Notes under the pieces: generated by a model | Database searches by the model: none | The model's input: only the letters and a program-made list of their open reading frames with translations | Told to the model about the DNA's origin: nothing | Shown here: positions 1 through 10,994 of the stretch, piece by piece | How positions within the stretch are numbered: the first letter of the stretch is position 1 | How the letters are laid out: each line of letters starts with the position of its first letter | Source: Jacaranda mimosifolia | Lineage: Eukaryota; Streptophyta; Magnoliopsida; Lamiales; Bignoniaceae | Assembly (NCBI GenBank): GCA_018894105.1 | Contig: CM032122.1 | Coordinates: forward strand, 38,285,404 to 38,349,403 | Reading direction: 5' to 3' | DNA length: 64,000 nt | Program-made: the position numbers and the translations under genes

Positions 1-2092
1 AATGAAAAGATGACTGTTAATGTATGACATCTTACATTAGAATCAAATCTAAACTTTGCTTCCCATCTGTTCTCATATCATATGTACAGTTTTATCGGGC
101 AACGAGAGGGTAAACTAGGGGAAGGGGATATGACAAGCACTACTTGCAGATTATACATAGTTCAATTATTCATGTTAGTGTCCAAGAAATTATACTTGAA
201 TAAGAAACACTGGAACTTTTTTATTTTACAAGGAAATTAGATGAAACTGGAGCAAAAATACATGTGAATCAATTAAGGGTTTTCCACTTTCCAGAGCCAA
301 GGGAAGGAGGAATAGTGAAAATGTATAGCTTAAATGAAATGAAAAATATTTCATTACAACTGCTGAATCACATGCCAACTAGGAGTACATCAATATCTCA
401 GCAATCTAAATAAGACTAATTTGAGAAATTTGAGGTAGAAAATAAATAAATGGATTAGGAAATGACCATATCTTCAAAATGAAAACAGCACACCTCCTCA
501 CAACAAAGGAGGAAATGTCAAACACTTTGAAGAAGAAGATACACCTGTAATCAAGCTAAACTTGTCCATACAAGACTACAAAACTCTATTGAATGGGGTG
601 GATTATAATATATGAGCATGCAATCAAGTGGAGGTATTACACTTTACACAGCATGCTCTAAGTTGCACTGAAATGATAAAACCATGATATTAGTTTGGGT
701 GATTGCAGCCCGAAACCAGACAGAAGCCTGCATAATAGTAACAATCAAATGCAAAGTATTATCTGACAAGATTTTCAAGTACCAGCAAATGGAGGAGTGA
801 TGTTAATTAATCCAAGAGATTCTTTTGCTAGTACAAGTGGTTTATGAGAAATCAAGAAGGTGAATAGCCCCAGTTGCAGGGCTTCAAACAGGCACTTGTG
901 CTGGATACACCCTGGGGCTTCTTCATATGGGCTCCAGTCATGATTTACTAAATTAAAAACCCTTGTGGAGCCTTTTAGTCTATTAAACCAAGAAATCCAA
1001 AAGTGAAAACAAACACGCATTCTAACAGAGGCAGCAGCCATCAGCCTTCTCCAGCGACACAGCATATAGCTGCCTCAACACAGACATCTTCATGGCACAT
1101 ACAGCCAGCTTAGCCAGTCGACCTTCTCAATGTACTAATTTCTTTCTCCTCTCTCTATATCATACAAAGAGAAAGTACCTCCTTGTCTTTTTCATCTTTA
1201 TTATCTTTTCAATTGGATCTCTCATTAGTTAAAGATATTACTAAAGAAAGGGGATTCTAACAGATCCAATTTCCAGACAACAAGAAGCGCTCAACTAAAT
1301 GCCAAAGTTCACTGATTTTGCTGTAATTAACTTGAATATGCTGGCACTTTATCAGAATTTGCTATATATTTTCTCTTCAAATACTGTAATTCACAGAATT
1401 TGTTGATATAATTAGAATTTTCTGGAAGATAATGGAATTCTCTTATATTTGCTCTCCAATAGAATGTTCAGAAGTTTGCTAAAAAGGTATAAGAATTAAA
1501 TATCCATCTGTGCTAGGTTGAAAATTGCCAAGTGCTAAAGCTTCAAACAAAGAGGATATAGCAGGGAGTTATGGGTGCTTATTTAATCCACCGGTCACCA
1601 ATAAAATCAAGTGCAGCTTTTGTTCATTTGTCTTGCATTAGTGAATGAAGATATACAGATACATTGCAAAGCAACAATTTTTGGGCCACACTTGAGGAAG
1701 TTCATTTTCCTTGTGCATTGTGCCTGAGCCCCAAGACATCTTTGAGCCCTGGTAAGCATTGGGCCTTTAACAACTACGGAAAAGTGATAACAACAAGGCT
1801 CACACAGCCACCAAGGTTATCTAAAGTAATATACCGTAAATAGTCATAAAAATTCTATTACATACGCACACCTGAAGAATCCATATCGATATCTTTATAA
1901 TGGTTCCAAATTAATGCAAAAGCACTGATTTCATAGTTAAGAACACTTAGCACCACAATGTTTCACAAAAGAAGGCAACTTTATGGTCCTAATTATTAAT
2001 AATACAGTAAACCAGCCAATATTAGTCATTTTGCAATCAAATTGAGGAGAAAGATATTTGAAAAACAAAAAACTAAACTAATAACAACTCAC
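1..2092 (-). other. Intron 1 of the FtsH-like gene
   Basis: This stretch lies downstream of the FtsH first exon on the minus strand. It begins with the donor GTGAGT (2092 down to 2087). I found no segment resembling the expected next exon, which would carry the rest of the membrane region and the AAA+ domain, so the intron probably continues past the left edge. A 96-codon open frame at 775-1065 resembles nothing I know and is most likely chance. Confidence 0.6.
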
Positions 2093-2926
2093 CAATGCAG
2101 AATTAAAGAATCCTCCAGACCTCTTATCCGGTGACCCAAACTCGACATTGTTCTCTAACATCTTCTCATACGGCGTCTTAATGTCAATGGGCCTCGTCGT
2201 TGTGTAAACAACCCTCTTCGTGGGAGTCACACTCCTCAATACAGAATCCGAGTCCTGCAACTTATTATTCACCTCACCAACGGCACTCTCCACACCACCA
2301 GCTTCTCTCTTCAACTTAAACATAATGTGTACCCCATCAACCTCCACCTTCTGCACTTGATTACTATTAATCCTACCCAAAAACTCACTGTATGGAACAC
2401 TGACAAATGTGGTAGGAGTCCTTGGCTCCGAGCCCGGTAGTGGAATCCCGGGACGAAGCAATCTCATTACAAACATCACAATCCCTAATTGTATGAGCAA
2501 AACACCCATCTCTTGAGCTTGGATTATCGGTTGCCACCTCCATTTATTACTATTATTGTTCCACCAGTTGTTCTTTCCCTGCTTTTCCCTCCGGCCCGAA
2601 CCCGAACCAGCGGCCGGTTTTTTGGGGCTTTCAGGCCCACTCGTTTCTGTTTTCTCAGTCGAATCAGTATCGTGTTCGCGTGGGCTGTTTGCATAAATTC
2701 TGGTCAATTTCCAGTTCAGTTGATTCTTCAGAAAGTATCCTTGAAGCTTGGAAACCCTAGGCTGCAACCGAAACGACACCGTGTCGCGGGGTAAACGACT
2801 GGGAATTCCATGGAAAGCTCTATATCGCCCGCAAACGGAAGTATAACTGTGCAAATAATTGGGATTGTTGTATCTAAACATGGAAATTCGTCTGTAGATT
2901 ATCGTTGTATCGATCGCGGCTGCCAT
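2093..2926 (-). CDS. Chloroplast FtsH7/9-like ATP-dependent zinc metalloprotease, first exon (partial)
   Basis: This is the 278-codon first exon of a membrane-bound FtsH protease, a family that degrades damaged or unassembled proteins at chloroplast membranes. The start is set at 2926 (MAAAID); an in-frame ATG six codons upstream (2944) is possible but gives a less typical beginning. Residues 1 to about 80 are rich in Arg and Ser and poor in acids, as in a transit peptide. A charged, Asn/Trp-rich linker follows, then one hydrophobic segment near residues 139-157, then the lumenal or intermembrane FtsH extracellular domain (VPYSEFL, VQKVEVDG, TPYEKMLENNVEF). The exon ends in FFNSAL just before a GTGAGT donor. 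The Walker motifs and the HEXXH site must lie outside the window. The FTSH7/FTSH9 branch is inferred from the linker and domain sequence. Confidence 0.85.
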
Positions 2927-3260
2927 TTGTGGGTGGAAAAACATCTAACAAAATAAATTAACTTTCATTCACACAACACAATAATATATATACATTTACA
3001 GAGAGCCGGAGATTTTTTTCAGTTCACTGGGACGTGTGGGAGAGAAGAGGGGATGCAGCACGGCAATACGGGCCGTTGGATTGGCCGAAGGCGCTGGTTT
3101 TTGACCATTAAATAGCTGCAGGAGTGTGTTTCAGTTCTATCCGATTTTTTATTTGGATTGTTCGGAGTTGTCCAAACGCAGAATTTTGTAAGGAAATTGC
3201 ATATAAGCCCCTGTATTTTTCTAAACTGTGAGCAGCTCAACTCGCTATTGCGTAAAACCC

Positions 3261-3266
3261 CACGTG
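3261..3266. promoter_or_regulatory. G-box (CACGTG) upstream of the FtsH-like gene
   Basis: A perfect CACGTG palindrome lies 335 bp upstream of the FtsH start codon, in the short (about 390 bp) interval between that start and the hAT-type element. G-boxes bind bZIP and bHLH factors and are common in promoters of light-responsive chloroplast genes. Its function here is inferred from position only. Confidence 0.35.
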
Positions 3267-3559
3267 CTTTTCAGAAATTATGAAAAGCTCCTTTGTTAAA
3301 TGTAGGGTAAAAATAGGACTGTAAATGGATATTCGAAAATTTGTTTACCTTTTGCATTCGTATTCGTTTATACAAAATTTATCTGCATCCGTTTAAAACG
3401 GATATTATCCGTATTCGATTAGTAGATATTCGATTATAAATGGATACGGATATGGTAAAAACGTATCCGATCCGTTTAATATCTGATCCAAATACATATT
3501 TATTAAATAATATATTATTTACATTTTTCAATAGAAATCTCATAATCTATATATGTATA

Positions 3560-4223
3560 TGATGAGGGTTCGATCAGTTGGGTGGGGAACCAACTTCGAA
3601 TTCAGGTAGGACACAACCCTGGACGATCTATGATCTTGTTTAGGAGGGGGGAATCCTACAATCACAGTAAACGTTAGGCTAGCCGAGGAGCCCTCGGCTT
3701 AGGCCCTCCGACGCTCAAGTCAGTAGAGATCGACCAGGAATATCGAGCAGCGGAGTGAGGGCTTTGTATGTATATGAGTGCGTACGTCTAGAAGGCTGAA
3801 GTGAGAGTATTTATATCCTTCTCTCTTCAAGGAATTGTCTGAGATGCCCCTGGTTCACCCAAGAGCCCTCAGCTTCATGCCAAGGGTAAATAGTCATTTC
3901 CCTGACCTACACATTTCCAGCTCACTGCCCTTCCAGGTTTCAAGGACACGATAGAACACTGTAGCGGCGCCTACTGTGTCAGGCGGTGAGGGGATGGCAT
4001 GCGCCATTAATGCGGAGGCGTGTCGCCCGTCAGTGCATTTAATGCGGTGGCAGAGTACTGTACTATCTCGATCTCGTTGGTCGACCTCACGCTGTTCTGT
4101 TAAAGGGGCACTGTCAGACGAGTGGTCGATTATGCATATAGGCCTCAGGCGCCAGGTTGGGCCTGGTGCTGCGCCTCTGGGCCAACTCGGTTTGGGCCTA
4201 GGTATTCGGGCCACCCTATATCA
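3560..4223 (-). repeat. 3' LTR of the Ty3/gypsy element
   Basis: It begins TGATGAGGG and ends CCTATATCA in plus-strand reading. It aligns along its whole length with the copy at 10995-11638. Differences include a short insertion near 3830 (about CTTCAAGGAATTGTCT) and about 13 extra bases close to the right end (near 4200). A TATAAATA box on the minus strand (about 3806-3813) would be the U3 promoter. Confidence 0.9.
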
Positions 4224-4240
4224 TGAGTCCCCCTACTTCG
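4224..4240 (-). other. Polypurine tract of the retrotransposon
   Basis: Read on the minus strand, the bases next to the 3' LTR are GAAGTAGGGGGACTCA. A G-run of this kind directly before the 3' LTR is the usual primer for plus-strand DNA synthesis in Ty3/gypsy elements. Confidence 0.7.
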
Positions 4241-4410
4241 CAAGGCTGAACGAGGATTCGACGAGAAACGTTGGGAAGTAGCGCAATGGGTATTGGTGAT
4301 AATCGACCAAGGTTTTGCACATTTATTGAGCGGTTACATCGTGGCACGCGTGGGGCGGCGTGGCGGTTACAGGCATTATTACAGACGCTTGGTTTGCCGC
4401 GCTTCTTCCT

Positions 4411-4419
4411 CTATAAATA
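4411..4419 (+). promoter_or_regulatory. TATA box of the antisense gene inside the retrotransposon
   Basis: CTATAAATA lies just outside the LTR, on the strand opposite to gag-pol, about 165 bp before the first ATG (4579) of the antisense frame. A start of transcription about 30 bp downstream would give a leader of about 135 bases. It is a good match to the plant TATA consensus. Use as a promoter is inferred. Confidence 0.5.
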
Positions 4420-4578
4420 CCCGCGGTAAAACTAGCCATTTTTACTTTTACCGCATTAGCTTCTGGTCGAGCGCTTGTCCAAACGTCCTCACTTTCAAGA
4501 CTTTCTGACTTTAGTTCTTCCTTTCAGTAAGTATTCATTCGCTCCTACTTCCTGTCCTCTAGTTTTTCTTTGAAAATC

Positions 4579-6399
4579 ATGCTGGGCTTATACAATTCTG
4601 AGGGTAGTCAGGGGAGGATAGTGAGGCCACCCAGTCTGATAAACCTAGGTATGCTTCCGGGTCGTCGAGTGAGTCGTCAGGCGACGATTCCAGTTCCAGC
4701 AGCTCGAGCAGCAATCGCGGGGAGGGAAGAAGCTGGACCAAGCCAGATTCCCCCGTCGCGAGGTCGACTGTTCACCCCAAGTCATTATAGTGAAATTGCA
4801 TCCACCATTAACCCTGGGGACTTGAGACGTCTTAGAGAGTTGTATCATATCCCTCCTGAATATCAACTTCTGACCACCGGACCACCTGGTCGAATGCATC
4901 GCCCTCCTGCAGGTTGTATAACTGTCTTCGAGGACGCGTTTAGATGTGGTCTTAGGTTCCCCCTGAGTGATAGTATGGTTAATCTGCTTAGGGGTCTTCA
5001 AGTATGTATAACACAACTTCTACCCAACTGCTTCTCTACCATTTATAGCTTTATCGTTTTAATGCATTTGTTTAACCAGCCTGTTAGTTTTGAAAAATTT
5101 TCAAACCTTTTCCACCTGCCTATGTCCTGCAAGTCGGGTAGCGCTGACGAGTCGGGCTTCTACTATCTCACTGCTCGACCACGCCGTAAATTCCTTGTAG
5201 CCCTTTCTTCTTCTTATGGGCAAGAATGGAAAAAATGGTATCTGTTTGTTCGAGTGGCAGGGGGGTTCAATATTCCCCAGGGCTGGTGGAGGGGGCATGT
5301 CGACATACCGGGGAATCTCACTCCGACCTGGCCGAACACTTTTGTGCGGGACCTGGTCGAGTTTAGCCCGATGGAGGCCTTAGTCTTTATTAAGGAGAGG
5401 CACTTAATATTGGTTGGACTATCACTAGCCCCATTAGATTTGCCTGCGCATGATCAACTAGGTAGAGAGAGTGTACCTCGTGATTTGTTACTTTTACGGC
5501 ATGCATAATTCTTTGTTTCTGACTGTTGTTAACTTGGTGTTTGGCAGATCGCGCAGACATAATGAACAGGTCGAGAGCAGAAGCACTGGCTCAGGCAGAA
5601 AAGAATCAGCAGCGGCGCAGCCCATCGAGCAGTCGCTGCAACCGAAGAGCCATGTCAAGTGGCTGCAGCGCCTACTCCTTCACCCGATCGCCCATTGGCG
5701 ATCATAAGCGACAGCCCTGCAGGTCGAGGCAAGAGGGCCATGGTCGAGCAAGGAGGTCCTGCTCCTAAGAGGGCTGCTGTCGGGAAAGGCAAGGGAAAAG
5801 TAGCTGGGTCTGGGCTGCCGATCAGTAACGACCTCTTCGGGGATTGAGGGGACGATGTACTGTTCACCCTACCGAAATTCCCCTATCCTCGATTTGGGGC
5901 AGAGCCCAGCCCCATCGTGCATAATTCTTTGTGCATGGACACTGCGGGGCCGATAGGCGTCGCCCCCTAAAGGTGTTACTAGCAGGTCAATTCATGGCTG
6001 ACCAGAAAAGGATCATGGGGCTGAGTCAGAAAGCGGCCCTTCGAGAGTTTGCCTATCATGCCAACATGGTAGGGCTTTCTATTTTTTTTATTCCTGTATC
6101 TTTACATTTTTCTCGAGTATTTAATGGCTTTTATATTTCAGGTCGGGCGACTGGGCTACCACTTCTACCGTCGATCTGAGCTAGCCCTAGCTGATCAGGA
6201 ACAACTCGAGGCCGGAGGAGACGTTGAAACTCTGAAGGCTCAGCTCGAGTCTTCCCATATGAGGATCGACGAGCTGGAGAAACAGGTCGGCCAACTGACC
6301 AAGGACCTCGAACAAAAGGATGAGCAAGTGATCCTGGCAGTTAAAGAGATGACCAAAATGGACGCGCAGGTGAAAAACTGCAGTTGGATCTGCAGGTGA
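4579..6399 (+). pseudogene. Intron-containing antisense gene of a Tat-type retrotransposon (putative gypsy-type transposon domain)
   Basis: This gene runs opposite to gag-pol, between integrase and the 3' LTR. The first ATG is at 4579 and the frame stays open to about 5461. Its middle (GLRFPLSDSMVNLL, then FNQPVSFEKFSNLF and GFYYLTARPR) resembles the plant family called 'putative gypsy type transposon' (PF04195), whose function is unknown. Two short introns have proper borders: 5462-5547 (GTAGAG...TTGGCAG) and 6069-6141 (GTAGGG...TTTCAG). The first join restores the frame (codon GAT, then RADIMNRSRAEAL). The last exon encodes a coiled coil of about 60 residues (LKAQLESSHMRIDELEKQVG). Between about 5640 and 5960 the frame is broken by shifts and stops, so this copy is decayed. 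Confidence 0.65.
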
Positions 6400-6576
6400 C
6401 TTATGATTCCGGTAGATCTGTGGGCTGGAATGCATGTCCAGTAGAGGCTCGGGTTGAGTTCAATCGGATAGTGCCGCATATGCGTCGGGAGGCCATGCAG
6501 CAATTCATGCTAAGTTCTGCCTTCCAGGATGCCAATTGATTGCTTTTGTTGCATGCAGTTTGAACGTATTATAATT

Positions 6577-7970
6577 TTATTTCGGCGGGGGGATACAAAG
6601 GTTGCCAATGGCCCCTTTACACAATTTTTTTTTCAAATTTACTGCATTCCAAGGTCGAGGTAATTCACGACCTGACGCATCGGCTAGTCGGTAGGCGTTG
6701 TTTTTCGATACTTTAACCACTGAGTACGGTCCCTCCCATTTTGGGTCGAGTTTTCCGACATTCTTAGACACTTCCACTTTCTTGAGAACGAGGTCGCCAA
6801 CCTTGAAACTCCGGGGTCACACCGCTCTATTATAGCGTTCTGCTATTTTAGAGCGATATCGTTGCATTGTGTTGTAGGCTGCGTGGCACTGCTCATCGAC
6901 AGTGATTAAATCCAGAGTCCTCTCCGATATGTTTGTGATCGAGTTATAGTGGATCACCCTGGCTGTATGTTGAATCAATTCGGACGGGATTATCACTTCG
7001 GATCCGTAGACTAGGCTGTACGGATTGTGGCTCGCGGCTGTTCGAGGTGTTGTTCTGTAAGCCCAAAGCACACCTGGGAGGTCGTCTGCCCAACTGGCTC
7101 CTGTCCCTATTATTCGAGCCTTGAGGTGGTCGAGAACAGTTCTATTTGTGACCTCAGTCTGTCCATTAGCCTGTGGGTTTCCCACCGAAGTGAAGTGTTG
7201 GGTGATCCCCAAGGCCTTGCACCACTTCCTTGTACTTCTACTTTGAAATTGGGTGCCATTATCCGAAATTAATACCTTAGGCAATCCGAATCGACAAATT
7301 ATATTTTTCCAAATGAAACTTTTGATGGCGGCATCGGTGATCTTCGGAACTGCCTCGGCTTCCACCCATTTAGTGAAGTACTCGACGACCACTATGATAA
7401 ATTTACGCTGACCAGAAGTCTTTGGGAGCGATCCCACTATGTCAATACCCCACTGGTCAAATGGCCAGGTGATCTGAACGTTGATCATCGATACGGCCGG
7501 TTGGTGCTGAATGTTCAAGTGGATCTAACAGATGAGCATCTTCTAGCGAAGTTGACCGAGTCCTGCAACAAGGTCGGCCAAAAATAACCATAACGGACGA
7601 CCTTGTGTGCCAAAGATCGACCGCCAGAGTGGTTGCCATAGATGCCGGCATGTATTTCCCGCAGTACCTTGTTCGCCTGGTCTGGTTCTAGACACCTCAG
7701 TGGAGGTCCTGATATCGACCTCTTATAAAGCTGGCCATGCTCGTCGAGCGCGAACTTGGCTACTAACCCCTTGAATCTGCAGGCCTCCCTATTGTCGGTG
7801 GGCAAGGTACCTTTACTTAAGTAAAGTTTGATTGGCGCTTGCCAGGAAAGAATTGTCTCTTCAATACATCGGACGAGGTGCTGATCGGTGGAGTCAACAC
7901 AAGGTTTGTCAGCCGCCAAAAATTTTATAGTTCGTTCCCTGGTGCCTTTCGCCAAGCTGGCGAGCTTCAA
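6577..7970 (-). pseudogene. Retrotransposon integrase (degenerate)
   Basis: In element order, a zinc-binding N-terminal region (HAGIYGNHSGGRSLAHKVV, then YFWPTL) lies at 7970-7515. A frameshift near 7520-7530 breaks the frame just where the Cys pair of the finger should finish. The catalytic core follows at 7518-6817 with the D, D, E triad visible in WGIDIVG, LISDNGTQF and ANGQTEV. A second break near 6817 is followed by a C-terminal GPY-type module (KWEGPYSVVKV, NAYRL). The core is intact in sequence, but the protein could not be made as one piece. Confidence 0.85.
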
Positions 7971-8009
7971 GAGCGAGTCTGCTCGTTCATTCTCTGCCCG
8001 GGGGACTTA

Positions 8010-8577
8010 GCTTAGGGTGAAGCTTTTAAACAACTGCTGCAGTTGCCTTACCTCTGACAAGTATGGGCCATTTTGTGCTCTTTCGCCTTGAAATTGCCTT
8101 CGACCTGCTCTGCGACCAACTGAGAATCAGTGAACACTGCAAACTGCTTGACTCCGCGAGTTGTGGCCATGCTCATTCATGTAATGAGGGCCTCATATTC
8201 GGCTTTATTATTGGTAACCGGGAAGTCGAGCTTGATCGCAAAATCATACTCCTCCGCGAGTGGGGAACGGAGGGATACACCTATCCCGCCCCCCAATGCG
8301 GTTGCTGACCCATCGACATGCAAGGTCCACACCGAGGTATTGGCAACACCCTACACCGGTAGGTCGAGTCTTTCGACGACGAAATCGGCTAAGACTTGGG
8401 CTTTTATGGCAGTCCACGGTTGAAATGTAATGTCGAATTCACCGAGCTCGATAACCCATTTAGTGAGCCAACCCAAAGTGTCGGGCTTTGACAACACCTG
8501 CTTCAGTGGCTGATTTGTCAGCACTAGGATTGTGTGGGATTGAAAGTAAGGTCGTAGCTTTCGGCCGACGTGACGAG
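8010..8577 (-). pseudogene. RNase H remnant plus second (aRNH-type) RNase H; reverse transcriptase missing
   Basis: Reading the minus strand from 8570, the C-terminal part of the ordinary RNase H is recognisable (KLRPYFQSHTILVLTNQPL, then LTKWVIELGEFDI and KAQVLADFV). An extra RNase H follows with DGSA, NNKAEYEAL and TDSQLV. Stops interrupt it, for example after DLPV and after EALIT. The reverse transcriptase palm with its YADD/FADD box should stand before this, but the protease linker ends near 8580 and runs straight into RNase H. Roughly 0.8-1 kb has therefore been deleted. Confidence 0.75.
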
Positions 8578-8579
8578 GG

Positions 8580-9278
8580 CTAGAGCTCTATTATTTTGAA
8601 TTCGCCGACAAGCTCGACCCTGGTGTCTTCCAGCTTCCTTTTCTTTGATGAAGGTCCCTCCTTTGATTTCGCTACTGGGGCGTCCCCCGAGGGCTTCAAT
8701 TCGGGTCGTTTCTTCTGCTCGCTAGAGTCGACTGAAATGGTGTAACAACGCCAAGCATCCTTGAGATTACACAAAAGTTCTCCCACTCCGTTTGGTGTCG
8801 GGAACTTTATCTTCATGTGGTAAGTGGAGACAATGGCTCTGAAGTCATTGAGAGCTGGTTGACCCACGATGACATTGTATGCAAATAGGGCGTCGACCAC
8901 TAGATAGTTGATCATCAATGTTCAGCTGTGGGGGCCTTGCCCAAATATAGTGGAAAGATTGATGGATCCCTCGGGGATGATTTCAAACCCACCAAACCCA
9001 ACCAACAATGTTCTGACTGGATCAAACTTTAGTTTCCCCAATTTTATTTTGTTCAAGGCAAACAAGAATATGATATTCACTGAGCTCCCATTATCGACCA
9101 GTACCTTTCTGACCTCGAAGTTTGCAATCTCCAGGGTTACTACCATGGGGCAGTCTATTTTCCTGTTGACTCCCCTATTTTCCATATGGTCAAGGTCTGA
9201 GTCACTGAAGGAGATTGGTTCAGCATTGGTCGATAGTTGGAAAACTGTCTCGACTTTGGACGGTCTGGTCGAGTCAAG
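8580..9278 (-). pseudogene. Retrotransposon aspartic protease and linker (degenerate)
   Basis: The motif KVLVDNGSSVNIIF (near 9100) is the active-site loop of Ty3/gypsy proteases, here with DNGSS in place of the commoner DTGSS/DSGSS, as in many Tat-type elements. FDPVRTLLVGFGGF and, after a stop at 8922, DALFAYNVIVGQPALN complete the fold. A Lys/Ser-rich linker follows. The frame is continuous with gag, with one stop at 9279 and one (TGA) at 8922. Confidence 0.8.
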
Positions 9279-10970
9279 CTACCTCTGCGTCTGCTTTCTT
9301 GCATTTCGGGAATCTCCTCCCGTGGGTCCCCCTGTAATCATGTCGATGATTCCTCTTATGGGCGAGTCGGGTTCGTGGGCAGGTCTTTTCCCTTTATCTT
9401 CTCTCCTCAGGGTGACCGACCTTTCTCTTCGGGGAGTCTGGTCGGTCTTACCCTCCTCTCTTCTGGCCTGCTCCTCGACAAATTTTTTTAGGTGGCCTTG
9501 TCTGATCAGCCTTTCGATTTCATCTTTCAAGTTAAAGCACTCCTCCGTGTCGTGCCCTTTCCGCCTATGAAAATGGCAGTACTTCTTTGACTTCTTCATG
9601 GCCTCGGTCTCCGTGATTTTTCTGGGTTTCTTGAGTAGATTCTCGTGCTGAATAGCGAACAACACCTCTTTTCTCGGTAGGTTGAGCGGAGTGTAGTCAT
9701 GAAAGCGTTTTATTGGGGAACGGCGCCCCTCTCTGATCTATCGGTCATCTTTCTCTTTGCCTTTCTTTCTGTCAACCTCCAGGCTACCATATTTCATCTT
9801 GTTCATCTCCTCCTGGGTCATGTATCTCTTTGCGAGGTCAAGGAGCTCCTCCATTAACTGTGGCTGTTCACGCACCAACGCATTTGCACATTCTTTGTGT
9901 TTCAAACCCAAGAAAAGTACATCTATCAAGAACGCAATCCTTAGGCTGTCGATCTTCAGAACTTCTGTGTTAAATCTAGTGAAAAAGTTACGAAGGGACT
10001 CTCCCTCATTTTGTTTCATGGTATGCAAGTGGGTATGGGGGAGTTTTGCTTTCCTCCTGCTCGCAAATTGGTGCAAAAACTTATCACACAGCTGATCATA
10101 AGAAAAAATGGACGCTGGTTCCAGCTTCACAAACCAATCAAGGGCCACTCTTTGAAACGTGGTCACCAACATCTTTTCATGGATGTACTTATTGTGCCCA
10201 TGCAGCTACATCATATGCTCAAACTGTAACAGGTGTTCGTTTAGGTCTGTTGAGCCATCATACCTCAAAAGTCCCATTGGGATCTTAGCATCGACGGCGA
10301 TACGCTCGTCAATGATCTCCTGAACGAACGGCGAGTCTCTTTCCCTCTGGAACCTCTGTGGCCCGTCTGGATGAAGAGTTCTATCTACGTTCCTCTTTGA
10401 GATCTCCTCCAAGCGCCTGTTCAGTTGCTACACCTGATGGGATACCTCCTCCCATTCCTGTTGGTCCACCTGAGATGCATTTCGGCCTGGCCTGAATATG
10501 GAGCGCTCGACCCTATCACGCTGCGGGGCTCGAAGGGGTCGAACGTCATGGTCAATAGAATCTGCTACCTCCTCCCTGGGTGGGGGGCGGGCCACTTCTC
10601 TAGGAAAACGGCCCGGGCTCAATTCCCTTCTCGGCTGGGGCCTTCGCAACTCCGGTCGCTGAGAGTGCTCTTCTGGCCGCGCCCTCTTTGGGGCCGCAGG
10701 CTGAGGCGTGGCACTGACCGCCGGCTCCGGCTGCATGGCATGTCTGTTCAGTGCGGCCGAGAGTTGGGCCAAAATCTGTGCTGAAATTTGCTCACTGATG
10801 AGCTGCATTAACTGAGGCATCATTAATGTGACTACGGGCTCAGGTTGGGCGCTGGATCCTTGGGCATTTGGCTCTGGGTTCTGTCGAAGGGGAAGGGAGC
10901 TGGACCTACTATTTTCTTCTCTCCCAGAGGGAGCTCGCCTAGTGTTTACCATTTTCGATAGAGGATTCAA
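9279..10970 (-). pseudogene. Retrotransposon gag (one frame with in-frame stop codons)
   Basis: The frame starts at 10970 with a Pro/Arg/Glu-rich N-terminus. It contains the plant retrotransposon gag domain (VALDWFVKLEPASI, FLHQFASRR, EGESLRNFFTRF) and a CCHC-like zinc knuckle region (YCHFHRRKGHDTEEC). All pieces lie in the same frame, interrupted by TAG codons at 10428, 10206 and 9738, with another TAG at 9279 at the border with protease. Each of these can be explained by one C-to-T change, mostly from CAG, as expected after cytosine methylation of a silenced element. No frameshift is needed to follow gag. Confidence 0.85.
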
Positions 10971-10974
10971 GTGT

Positions 10975-10992
10975 TTCCCACAAACGACGCCA
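10975..10992 (-). other. Primer binding site, tRNA-Asp-like
   Basis: On the minus strand, two bases after the 5' LTR, the sequence reads TGGCGTCGTTTGTGGGAA. It resembles TGGCGCCGTTGCCGGGGA, the complement of the plant tRNA-Asp 3' end, with a few changes. A tRNA-Asp primer is known in several plant Ty3/gypsy groups. The tRNA assignment is from memory of the consensus. Confidence 0.6.
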
Positions 10993-10994
10993 AA

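Noticed and set aside
775..1065. Open frame of 96 codons on the minus strand in the FtsH intron
   Set aside because: It matches no part of FtsH, has no recognisable domain and no good splice borders in frame.
2489..2794. Plus-strand frame across the FtsH exon
   Set aside because: It is a shadow of the FtsH coding exon, which has clear family motifs on the other strand.
8908..9570. Long plus-strand frame of 220 codons
   Set aside because: It lies opposite the gag-protease region and has no motif of its own. It is a by-product of the codon usage of the real frame.
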